64,000 bases of DNA, from contig JALKAY010000008.1 of the NCBI GenBank assembly GCA_023015935.1, positions 124,001 to 188,000 on the forward strand, written 5' to 3'. The notes under the pieces were generated by a model. It was given only the letters and a program-made list of their open reading frames with translations, had not been told where the DNA came from and did not search any database. Of this stretch, positions 36,424-44,113 are shown piece after piece. The stretch is from Flavobacteriaceae bacterium F08102. GTDB taxonomy: Bacteria; Bacteroidota; Bacteroidia; Flavobacteriales; Flavobacteriaceae. Numbering within the stretch: the stretch's first letter is position 1; every line of letters begins with the position of its first letter. Position numbers and translations under genes: made by a program.

Positions 36424-37989
36424 TTAAATCAACGGTAGTTTAATCGTAAAGGTACTTCCTTTCCCTTTTTCACTTTCTACGTAAACAATACCGTGATGGT
36501 GTTCAACTATTTTTTTAACATATGATAGGCCTAATCCGTGCCCTTTTACATCGTGAATATTACTTCGTTGTTCTCTATAAAATTTATCAAAAATAAATTT
36601 TTGCACATTTTTATTCATTCCCATGCCTTGATCTTTGACATGGACTACAATTTTATTTCCGGCGTTCTCAGTATAAACGTCAATCTTAGGAGAATCGTTT
36701 GTATACTTAATGGCATTATCAAAAATATTCATTAATACATTGGTCATGTGAAACCGATCTACCATAACTTCATTTTGCATTGCATCGAGATGAAGGTTCA
36801 AATACCCACCTTTATTTTTGACAATTAGATCAACATGAGTTGCCGCATCAATAATAATATCGTGTAAATCACACACTCCTTTCGAAAGTTCGAGTTGGTT
36901 TTTTTCTAGGCGAGAAATTCTCAAAACATTTTCAACCTGCCCATGCATTCGTTTATTTTCCTCACGAATCATTTTGGTATATTTCAACACCTTTTCTTGA
37001 TCACTAATAATCTTTGGGTTTTTAATTGCATCTAAGGCTAAATTGATAGTTGCTATAGGTGTTTTAAACTCGTGGGTCATATTATTTATAAAATCAGTTT
37101 TTATTTCCGAGATTTGTTTTTGTTTTAACAACTGATAAATCGCGCTACTAAACGTAAAAATGATTATCAGAATAAAAATGGCTGCTAATATCAAAGTATT
37201 GATTACAGAAGACGATAAATATTCTTCTTTACTCGGAAAACTCACATGCAATTGATAAGCACTCTCTGAATTATTATCTGAAAACAACGGCACTTGATAT
37301 TCGTGCTCTCCTCCTTCTTTATAGCGTTCTGATCGCACTTTCGTAGCTAAGCCATCCCCGGTAACCATAAACTCAAAAGGCAATTCTAATCCTCTCGCTC
37401 TCAATTCATTTTCTAGGTTTGCCTGAATTTCAATATTCGTTACTCTATCGTAAATCGGTCTATTTTCGGCTATTTCTCTAAAAACTGAATTGTAATTCGC
37501 AGCTTCTAATTTACTCATCCTTCCGATTTCATAAATACGCTCCTTTAATACAGGTTCAGAGAGGTCACCGAATTTTTTACCAAGACTTCTTAATTCTTTT
37601 TCTTTATCTCCAAAAAAAGTTTTAATTGGCAATGTATCTCCATTAAACAATGGGATTGTTGTTTCGTATTCATTTTCCAGAATACGTTCCCTATACGTGA
37701 ACAATTCATCTCGTATGGTGTCAATTTTTCTAAAATAAAAATCCCGTTGACGCGCACCTACCGATTGCCGAGCACTGTCAATTGGCGCGGCATAAGTTTC
37801 ATAAAAATCGTTGTATTCTCGCTCTTGAATATTGTCAGAAACTTCTGCCAACGCGAATTTCACATCGTTAGAAAATTGTTTTTCACGGATACTTATAGAA
37901 TTCTTAATCCAATATATTTGAACTGCAATAATCCCTATTAAGGCCGCGGTCATTACAATAATCAATACGACAAAAATTCGCTTATTCAT
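36424..37989 (-). CDS. Sensor histidine kinase (two transmembrane helices, extracytoplasmic sensor)
   Basis: The 521-residue kinase has a helix at about 5-24, an extracytoplasmic domain of ~240 residues, and a second helix at about 264-284. A HisKA domain follows with phospho-acceptor in INNMTHEFKTPIATINLALD (about residue 308), then HATPase_c with N-box NVLMNIFDNAIKYT, G1 box VKDQGMGM, F box FDKFYR and G2 box GHGLGLSYVK. The sensor domain is not a known family, rich in charged residues. It is the upstream gene of the RR pair, probably transcribed as a two-gene unit from near 38000. Confidence 0.93.
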   Translation of the reverse strand: MNKRIFVVLIIVMTAALIGIIAVQIYWIKNSISIREKQFSNDVKFALAEVSDNIQEREYNDFYETYAAPIDSARQSVGARQRDFYFRKIDTIRDELFTYRERILENEYETTIPLFNGDTLPIKTFFGDKEKELRSLGKKFGDLSEPVLKERIYEIGRMSKLEAANYNSVFREIAENRPIYDRVTNIEIQANLENELRARGLELPFEFMVTGDGLATKVRSERYKEGGEHEYQVPLFSDNNSESAYQLHVSFPSKEEYLSSSVINTLILAAIFILIIIFTFSSAIYQLLKQKQISEIKTDFINNMTHEFKTPIATINLALDAIKNPKIISDQEKVLKYTKMIREENKRMHGQVENVLRISRLEKNQLELSKGVCDLHDIIIDAATHVDLIVKNKGGYLNLHLDAMQNEVMVDRFHMTNVLMNIFDNAIKYTNDSPKIDVYTENAGNKIVVHVKDQGMGMNKNVQKFIFDKFYREQRSNIHDVKGHGLGLSYVKKIVEHHHGIVYVESEKGKGSTFTIKLPLI

Positions 37990-38072
37990 TTTAACAAATT
38001 TAACTTAAGGTAGTGAAAATACGGTTGAGTTTAACAGACATTAACTAAATCAAATAAAGCTTTAACATCAAA

Positions 38073-38669
38073 TTAAGAATTTTGTTTCGCTAAATCCACT
38101 AATTTTCGGTGTATCTCACGAACTTCACCTTTAGCTTTTTCGGCTAACACATTATGTATAATGAAATTAGACTTCGCTCTACGTTCCTTATCTCCACATT
38201 GCTGTGCCATTCGTTTTAACACATTTTTACGAGTCGTTTGGTCTCTTTGCATGACTCTTTTAATCCTTATTTCCTTAGGGACGATGACGGAAATGATCTG
38301 ATCAAAACGCGACATCGCATTACTTTCAAAAATTAAGGCATTTTCTTGTATCACATAGGGCGCATTTTGTTGGGCACACCAGCGTGTAAAATCATCAGCT
38401 ACCGCTGGATGTACTATAGCACTTAATTTTGCCAATTGATCTGGATTATTAAAAACAATTTCAGCCAAATAGGCTCTTTGTAAAACTCCGTTTTCATAGG
38501 CTTTTTCACCAAATAAATGAACGACTTCTGTCTGGAGTTGTTCATTGTGATTTAGCAGGTCTTTTGCCTCATCATCTGCGTGATACACAGGCACACCTAA
38601 AGCTTTAAAATACGTTGCAACGGTGGTCTTACCACTCCCTATTCCTCCTGTTAAGCCAACAATAATCAT
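38073..38669 (-). CDS. coaE: Dephospho-CoA kinase
   Basis: The 198-residue enzyme phosphorylates dephospho-CoA, the last step of CoA synthesis. It has a P-loop at the N-terminus (VGLTGGIGSGKTTVATYF), then GVPVYHADDEAK with substrate-binding Asp residues, the IVHPAV segment and VVPKEIRIKRVMQRDQTT lid region. Length is standard. Its start codon overlaps the YbbR-like gene by 4 bp (ATGA type), consistent with translation coupling within the nusB operon. Confidence 0.95.
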   Translation of the reverse strand: MIIVGLTGGIGSGKTTVATYFKALGVPVYHADDEAKDLLNHNEQLQTEVVHLFGEKAYENGVLQRAYLAEIVFNNPDQLAKLSAIVHPAVADDFTRWCAQQNAPYVIQENALIFESNAMSRFDQIISVIVPKEIRIKRVMQRDQTTRKNVLKRMAQQCGDKERRAKSNFIIHNVLAEKAKGEVREIHRKLVDLAKQNS

Positions 38670-39634
38670 TGTGATATAAAAAATTCTATTTGGTCTGGAA
38701 TGATTCTGACCGAAGATACGAAATCTGGTTGTGATAACATCACTGGAATTAGGTAACTCAGTTCATTTTTTTGAGAACGCCTGAAATCGCACCCTATTTT
38801 AAAATCATTTTTATCAATTTCTTTATAGGCCGAAATCGGAATTTGAAAAACGATCTCTACTTCATTCGGAAAGGTTGTAACCTCAACATCAGAAGGAACA
38901 TTAGCAATGGTAAACGGCATGGTCAATCTCGCTTCTGTAAATTCTTCGACTTCTGCCGCCAACTGAACTGTAGTTTGATTATAGCGCACTTCTTTAGAGT
39001 CCAATTTTACAATGGGTACAGTTAAGGCAATGGGTTTATTTAACTCGAGGAATTCTTTCTGTTCAGTTCGCAAAACGGTTAAGGTATCAATAATATTTTC
39101 GGGGCCCGTAACTTCAATTTCTTTGGGACTTACCGTAATCTCATTTACGAGATTAAAGCCTTGTTTAAAATCAATTTTCAAGTCTACTTCTACGGGAATT
39201 TTCCGTGTTTTACTCACCCCTAAATCAAAAAACAAACTGTCGGGCTTAAGCGAAAGTACTTTAATATCAGAAGGTAAATGTCGATTGATATCGCCCATTA
39301 AGGTCTGTGTAGCTAAATAATATGTATGTCCGCGAACCTTGTGTATATTTTTTAAATCCACATCAATTTTTGGCGGGTTCATTCGGTTGCGCAAAAGGTA
39401 ATATCCACTCATCCCGTCAACAGCAATTTCAACCATTTTCGGGGGTGGACTCAACAGTAATTTATCTTTTGGTAATTCGCCTATTTTTAATTCAAAATAG
39501 AAATCACCATTGTAAAGTTTGGAGAGTTTAATGGGCACCCAAATTAAAAACGCCAGCGCAAGACAAAGCAAAAAAACCTTAGTTTTTTTACTGTTTTTAA
39601 TACGTTGCGATTTCTTTTTTATGGATTGAACCAT
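38666..39634 (-). CDS. YbbR-like domain protein (CdaR-like)
   Basis: The 322-residue protein has one N-terminal membrane helix (VFLLCLALAFLIWVPIKL) and then an extracytoplasmic region of YbbR beta-domains. Repeated units are visible: KEIEVTGPENIIDTLTVLRT and the surrounding repeats (KLSKLYNGDFYFELKIGELP; ARLTMPFTIANVPSDVEVTT). In Firmicutes YbbR (CdaR) regulates the c-di-AMP cyclase; whether that holds here is unknown. It sits between yajC and coaE in a typical Bacteroidota order. Confidence 0.85.
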   Translation of the reverse strand: MVQSIKKKSQRIKNSKKTKVFLLCLALAFLIWVPIKLSKLYNGDFYFELKIGELPKDKLLLSPPPKMVEIAVDGMSGYYLLRNRMNPPKIDVDLKNIHKVRGHTYYLATQTLMGDINRHLPSDIKVLSLKPDSLFFDLGVSKTRKIPVEVDLKIDFKQGFNLVNEITVSPKEIEVTGPENIIDTLTVLRTEQKEFLELNKPIALTVPIVKLDSKEVRYNQTTVQLAAEVEEFTEARLTMPFTIANVPSDVEVTTFPNEVEIVFQIPISAYKEIDKNDFKIGCDFRRSQKNELSYLIPVMLSQPDFVSSVRIIPDQIEFFISQ

Positions 39635-39656
39635 CTCTTTTATTTAAATTAATTTC

Positions 39657-39692
39657 AAAAAAAAGAGTGAGTCTTTAAAACAAAACTCACTC
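39657..39692 (-). terminator. Hairpin after yajC (partial terminator inside the operon)
   Basis: On the minus strand GAGTGAGT pairs with ACTCACTC (8 bp) across a 12-nt loop, followed by eight T. It lies between yajC and the YbbR-like gene, so it may reduce readthrough into ybbR and coaE. Confidence 0.75.
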
Positions 39693-39714
39693 TCAAAGAT
39701 ATAAAAAATGTCTC

Positions 39715-40041
39715 TTATTTTTTTTGAACAGCTGCTTGTTGAAGGAATTGTTTACTCAAATCCATACTAATCGCAGAACGTTCAAATTTTATTTTCCCTG
39801 CGCCAGTTTCAATTACACAGGTTTTATCTTGTAATTCCACAATTTTCCCGTGAATTCCACTTGTCGTTACCACTTTAGCTCCTTTTTGAATAGAAGCTTG
39901 AAATTGTCTTTCATTTTTCTGCTTTTTCATTTGAGGCCTAATCATAAAAAGGTAAATTACCAGTAACATCAACGGAATCATGATAAAGTTACTCATTCCG
40001 CCTCCTGCAGCTTGTAATACAATTGTTGAATACATATACAT
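39715..40041 (-). CDS. yajC: Preprotein translocase subunit YajC
   Basis: The 108-residue protein has a single N-terminal helix (FIMIPLMLLVIYLFMIRPQMKK) and the conserved MIRPQMKKQKN then IQKGAKVVTTSGIHGKIVEL, the YajC signature. It joins SecD/F in assisting Sec-dependent export at the inner membrane. It lies 6 bp after the DUF1573 gene and starts near the ATG at 40041; an ATG five codons further in is possible. Confidence 0.95.
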   Translation of the reverse strand: MYMYSTIVLQAAGGGMSNFIMIPLMLLVIYLFMIRPQMKKQKNERQFQASIQKGAKVVTTSGIHGKIVELQDKTCVIETGAGKIKFERSAISMDLSKQFLQQAAVQKK

Positions 40042-40047
40042 TATTTT

Positions 40048-40503
40048 TTAACTATTGGATTTTGGGGTTACGGTTCCTTTAACTTCAACCGTTTCTTTCC
40101 CATTTTTTGTGTTTGTTGTTAAGGTTACGACTTTTCTTTGCGTGTTTGGTTTACCAGAGGTATTAAATTTAACTTTTATCATTCCTGTTCCATTAACTGG
40201 AATAGGCTCTTTTGGCCATTCTGGTACCGTACAACCACAAGTACTTGTAGCATTTGTAATAATTAAATTTGATTTACCTGTGTTTTTAAACTTAAACGTC
40301 GTTTCTACAATATCGCCTTCATTCACGGTTCCGAAATCATAAACTGTATTTTCAAAAGTCAACGCAGCTGCTTCATTATTAATTTTAAAGTCGCGTTCTT
40401 TCGCACTTTGTACATTCTCTGCATTGATTTTCGATGCAATATTATCTTTACAAGAACTCAAACTGATTAAGGCAATTACACTGACATAAACTAATCTTTT
40501 CAT
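40048..40503 (-). CDS. DUF1573 lipoprotein
   Basis: The 151-residue protein begins with a lipoprotein signal (VYVSVIALISLSSC, Cys18). It contains a DUF1573 beta-sandwich: FENTVYDFGTVNEGDIVETT, FKFKNTGKSNLIITNATSTC, then the hallmark CGCTVPEWPKEPI and NTSGKPNTQRKVVTLTTNT. Such ASH-like domains are common in Bacteroidota, often envelope-located. Function unknown. It lies between nusB and yajC, spaced to be co-transcribed. Confidence 0.93.
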   Translation of the reverse strand: MKRLVYVSVIALISLSSCKDNIASKINAENVQSAKERDFKINNEAAALTFENTVYDFGTVNEGDIVETTFKFKNTGKSNLIITNATSTCGCTVPEWPKEPIPVNGTGMIKVKFNTSGKPNTQRKVVTLTTNTKNGKETVEVKGTVTPKSNS

Positions 40504-40537
40504 GATCTTTAATTTTAGGCTATAAAAGTATAAAATA

Positions 40538-41479
40538 TTAGAGTAACCCCCTACCTATTTTTTCAAATCTATTGGTTGCATCAAAATCTTTTAACAATTT
40601 ATCCAACACCCCATTGATAAAAAAACTACTTTTCTCTGTAGAATAATCTTTACTTATCTCTAGGTACTCATTGATACTTACGCGCGTAGGAATGGATGGG
40701 AAATACACAAATTCTACTAAAGCCATTTTAATTAAAATTAAATCCACTTCGGCAATTCGATCTGCATCCCAATTTGGCGTTTTTAAATCTATATCCTCAT
40801 CAAATTCATGTTGATGTAAACAAACCTTTTTAAACAAATTTCCCGTAAAGGCTTGGTCGTCTTTATCTTTATACAAGAAATCCTTATTAAACGATGTAAG
40901 ACTCGTAATCTTTTTCAAGTTTTTTAAGAGCCAGGTATTAACATAAGGAATATCATCAATCCATCCAATATGATTACTTTCCAAGTAATCTAACAATTTA
41001 TCATTCGGTGCAATCACCGTTTTGTACAATTCTTCTATAAATTGTTGAGCTTCTTTTTTTGAAACCTCTTCTTTCGTAGTGATATAATCTATATAAATGG
41101 GACTTTTTTTAATTTCTTCCCAAATAATACGGACATATTCACTATCCTCTTTCCAATTATTTAATTTGTGGTCTTTTTTATACGCTTCTAATGAAGTATT
41201 TTGTTTCAACCCTAGCAAAAAGGGATGATCAACAAATTTTCGTACAGGATTCTTATCCTCGGCAGTTGCTAAATGTTTTTTCTTAGCAATTTCTTGATGA
41301 TTCTCAGCCATATCGCGTACTGCTAACATTAAGTCTAGCATCAACACATATAAATCGTACGTACGAGATATGTTGTAGTGCAAGAACTTTTCTGATTTAA
41401 CTAAGTCATCATTTTTGGATTGCAATACCGCATAAACAGATTGCATCACCTTAACACGAATGTGTCTTCTATTTAGCAT
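40538..41479 (-). CDS. nusB: Transcription antitermination factor NusB (long Bacteroidota form)
   Basis: The 313-residue protein ends in a NusB domain: the stretch from about residue 190 with DKDDQAFTGNLFKKVCLHQH, NWDADRIAEVDLILIKMALVE and YFPSIPTRVSINEYLEISKD, then STEKSSFFINGVLDKLLKDF. The N-terminus (RRHIRVKVMQSVYAVLQS) has the matching RNA-binding helix. In Bacteroidota NusB carries a central insertion, which explains the length. With NusE it supports rRNA antitermination. It is the first gene of the nusB-DUF1573-yajC-ybbR-coaE run. Confidence 0.94.
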   Translation of the reverse strand: MLNRRHIRVKVMQSVYAVLQSKNDDLVKSEKFLHYNISRTYDLYVLMLDLMLAVRDMAENHQEIAKKKHLATAEDKNPVRKFVDHPFLLGLKQNTSLEAYKKDHKLNNWKEDSEYVRIIWEEIKKSPIYIDYITTKEEVSKKEAQQFIEELYKTVIAPNDKLLDYLESNHIGWIDDIPYVNTWLLKNLKKITSLTSFNKDFLYKDKDDQAFTGNLFKKVCLHQHEFDEDIDLKTPNWDADRIAEVDLILIKMALVEFVYFPSIPTRVSINEYLEISKDYSTEKSSFFINGVLDKLLKDFDATNRFEKIGRGLL

Positions 41480-41534
41480 GTCAGTAAGTTTGTCATAATT
41501 TCAGCGCTGTAAAAGAGCGTTTTTAATATTGCGG

Positions 41535-41565
41535 CAAAGATATGCTATTCAAAAAAAGTGTCAAA
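41535..41565 (-). promoter_or_regulatory. Strong Bacteroidota housekeeping promoter of the nusB operon
   Basis: On the minus strand TTTG (41562-41565), exactly 19 bp, TATCTTTG (41535-41542): a full match to the sigma-ABfr consensus. Start of transcription is predicted near 41528, a leader of about 50 nt. Confidence 0.78.
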
Positions 41566-41798
41566 ATATAAATGTTTAGAAATCTTGATTATTTTACCGC
41601 GATTATCCGTTTGACAAAACAATTAGACAACTCCAGTAAAATCAAGGGCTTTCAAAAGAAACATATGCTAAAGTGTAATATAAACAGTACAATTCATCTA
41701 TAAGGACCGTGAAAATTACCTAACGGGTTTAAATTGTTCGACGAGTTATTTTAACTTGTGCGTATTATTTCTTAATATCGCACAAAATTGACTATTCC

Positions 41799-43556
41799 TT
41801 GAAAGCACTTCGATATTTAAATAAGTTCCTAATTAAATATAAAAATAGGTTAATTCTAGGTATAATATTCACCATAGCCGCACGAATTCTTTCGTTGGTA
41901 ACTCCTCGACTTATAGGTCAATCTTTAAACGTAGTTGAACAATACATACAAAATGAGATTACCGACATCAGTACAGTACGTCACAATTTGTTGAAAAATA
42001 TTTTTCTTATCCTCGGGGCAGTTCTCATCTCTGGTCTTTTTACATTTATTATGAGACAAGCCATTATTGTAATGTCTCGAAAGATTGAATTTGATTTAAA
42101 AAATGAAATCTTTGAACAATATCAGCGACTTTCTTCCAAATTTTACAAAGAAAATAGAACGGGAGATTTAATGAATAGGATTAGTGAGGATGTTAGTAAA
42201 GTGCGGATGTATTTTGGACCAGGTATCATGTATTCTATTAATATCACAACGCTCTTTGTTGTAGTAATTGCCAATATGATTCGCATTGATGCTACCTTAA
42301 CCTTATATACCGTCTTACCGCTACCTATTCTGTCTGTTTCAATTTATATTATTAGTCGAATTATCAATGAACGCAGTAGAATTGTTCAAGAATACTTGTC
42401 TAAACTCACCGCTTTTTCACAAGAATTCTTTTCAGGCATTAATGTGATTAAAGCCTATAATATAGAAAAGTACTTTTTAAGAGATTTTGACGATTTAGCA
42501 GAAATTAGCAAAGAAAAAAACATCTCCTTATACAAAGCGAACGCCTTATTTTTCCCATTGATGGTTTTGTTAATTGGGGCGAGTAACATTTTAGTTATTT
42601 ACATTGGTGGTATGCGCTATATCAATGGACAAATAGAACATTTTGGGGTCATTGCAGAGTTTATTATCTATGTAAATATGCTCACTTGGCCAGTCGCTGT
42701 AGTAGGATGGATTACGTCCATTTTACAACAAGCAGAAGCCTCACAAAAACGAATTAATGAATTCTTAGAAGTTAAACCTACCATTCAAAATTTACGAGAA
42801 GAGCCTAGTACGATTGAGGGGAAAATAGAATTTAGGCATGTAAATTTTACGTATGATGAAACGAACATTCAAGCACTCAAAGATGTTAGTTTTACCTTAG
42901 AAAAAGGAAAGACCTTAGCCATCCTTGGGAAGACCGGTTCGGGCAAATCTACCATTGCAGAGTTAATCGCGCGGATTTACGATGTAGAAGATGGTGAAAT
43001 TCTCATTGATGACCAACCGATAAAATCATTAAACCTATTTGATCTCAGAAGGTCTATAGGTTTTGTACCACAAGAAGCCTTTCTATTTTCAGATACTGTG
43101 GCTAACAACATACGTTTTGGTGAAAAAAATGCCAGTGATGAGCGGGTCAAAGAGGCTGCAAAAAATGCACATATTGCCCAAAATATTGAACAATTTACAA
43201 AGGAATATGACACGCTTGTAGGGGAACGAGGCGTGACCCTTTCAGGGGGACAAAAACAACGAATTTCGATTGCTAGAGCAATCATCAAAGATCCTGAAAT
43301 TTTAATCTTTGACGATTGTTTGTCAGCCGTTGACACAGAAACAGAAGAGATAATTTTATCTAACTTACAACGCATAAGCAAAGATAAAACCACGGTGATC
43401 ATTAGTCATCGCGCATCTTCAGCAAGAAATGCTGACCTCATCATCGTTTTAGACGAAGGAACAATTATCCAAAAGGGAACCCAAGAAGAATTGATGCGTC
43501 AAGAAGGATTTTATAAAAACTTATATAATCAACAGTTAACCGAAGATCAGGGATAA
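41799..43556 (+). CDS. ABC exporter, MsbA-like full-length half-transporter
   Basis: The 585-residue protein (TTG start at 41799) has six membrane helices (about 20-300) and a nucleotide-binding domain. Motifs: Walker A LGKTGSGKST (about residue 377), Q-loop FVPQEAFLF, signature LSGGQKQRISIARAI (about 482) and Walker B ILIFDDCLSAVD, then H-loop ISHRASS. The catalytic Glu after Walker B is Asp here, as in the degenerate sites of heterodimeric exporters, so a partner encoded elsewhere is possible. Substrate unknown; lipid or drug export is typical. It has no partner gene in this window. Confidence 0.92.
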   Translation: MKALRYLNKFLIKYKNRLILGIIFTIAARILSLVTPRLIGQSLNVVEQYIQNEITDISTVRHNLLKNIFLILGAVLISGLFTFIMRQAIIVMSRKIEFDLKNEIFEQYQRLSSKFYKENRTGDLMNRISEDVSKVRMYFGPGIMYSINITTLFVVVIANMIRIDATLTLYTVLPLPILSVSIYIISRIINERSRIVQEYLSKLTAFSQEFFSGINVIKAYNIEKYFLRDFDDLAEISKEKNISLYKANALFFPLMVLLIGASNILVIYIGGMRYINGQIEHFGVIAEFIIYVNMLTWPVAVVGWITSILQQAEASQKRINEFLEVKPTIQNLREEPSTIEGKIEFRHVNFTYDETNIQALKDVSFTLEKGKTLAILGKTGSGKSTIAELIARIYDVEDGEILIDDQPIKSLNLFDLRRSIGFVPQEAFLFSDTVANNIRFGEKNASDERVKEAAKNAHIAQNIEQFTKEYDTLVGERGVTLSGGQKQRISIARAIIKDPEILIFDDCLSAVDTETEEIILSNLQRISKDKTTVIISHRASSARNADLIIVLDEGTIIQKGTQEELMRQEGFYKNLYNQQLTEDQG

Positions 43557-43653
43557 GATTCTTTGAAGAGTGAAAAGAAAATAAATAAATTATGGTTAAA
43601 GTCATTTATTTTTTTAGATTTGTCTCATAATAAATTAAAATGTATCTATAACT

Positions 43654-44025
43654 ATGAGTGAAAACGGATATGAAGAGCAAGAAGAAATCTTTTCACAGGT
43701 ATTAAGGGCAGGTAGAAGAACCTACTTTTTTGATGTACGTTCAACGAAAGCAGGTGATTATTATCTTACGGTGACAGAAAGCAAGAAATTCACCCATGAC
43801 GATGGTTCTTTTCATTACAAAAAACACAAAATTTACCTTTACAAGGAAGATTTTAGTGAGTTTAATGAAATGTTAGCGAAAGCGACAGATTTTATAATCA
43901 ATGAAAAAGGAGAAGAAGTTATTTCCGAAAGACATCAAAAAGATTTTCAAAAACCAACAGAAACAGTCAGTGAAGAAAAAACTTCAACAGAAAGTTTTAC
44001 AAACATTGATTTTGACGATATTTAA
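43654..44025 (+). CDS. DUF3276 (PUR-alpha-like) nucleic-acid-binding protein
   Basis: The 123-residue protein has a PUR domain of about 85 residues: EIFSQVLRAGRRTYFFDVRS, GDYYLTVTESKKF, then KHKIYLYKEDFSEFNEMLAK. An acidic disordered tail follows (SEEKTSTESFTNIDFDDI). Bacterial members (for example the Borrelia BpuR) bind single-stranded DNA or RNA; the role in Bacteroidota is not established. A TAGATTTG box at 43615-43622 is a good -7 element. Single gene, then a terminator. Confidence 0.9.
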   Translation: MSENGYEEQEEIFSQVLRAGRRTYFFDVRSTKAGDYYLTVTESKKFTHDDGSFHYKKHKIYLYKEDFSEFNEMLAKATDFIINEKGEEVISERHQKDFQKPTETVSEEKTSTESFTNIDFDDI

Positions 44026-44046
44026 AATAAACTAATTCAAATGTGA

Positions 44047-44081
44047 AAAAACCGTTTCAAGTTTCTTGGGCGGTTTTTTTT
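44047..44081 (+). terminator. Rho-independent terminator after DUF3276 gene
   Basis: AAAAACCG (44047-44054) pairs with CGGTTTTT (44071-44078), with an inner CAAG/CTTG stem; the T tract continues. Confidence 0.8.
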
Positions 44082-44113
44082 ATATCTTTACTTTTCTAAC
44101 TAATCCAATTTAT

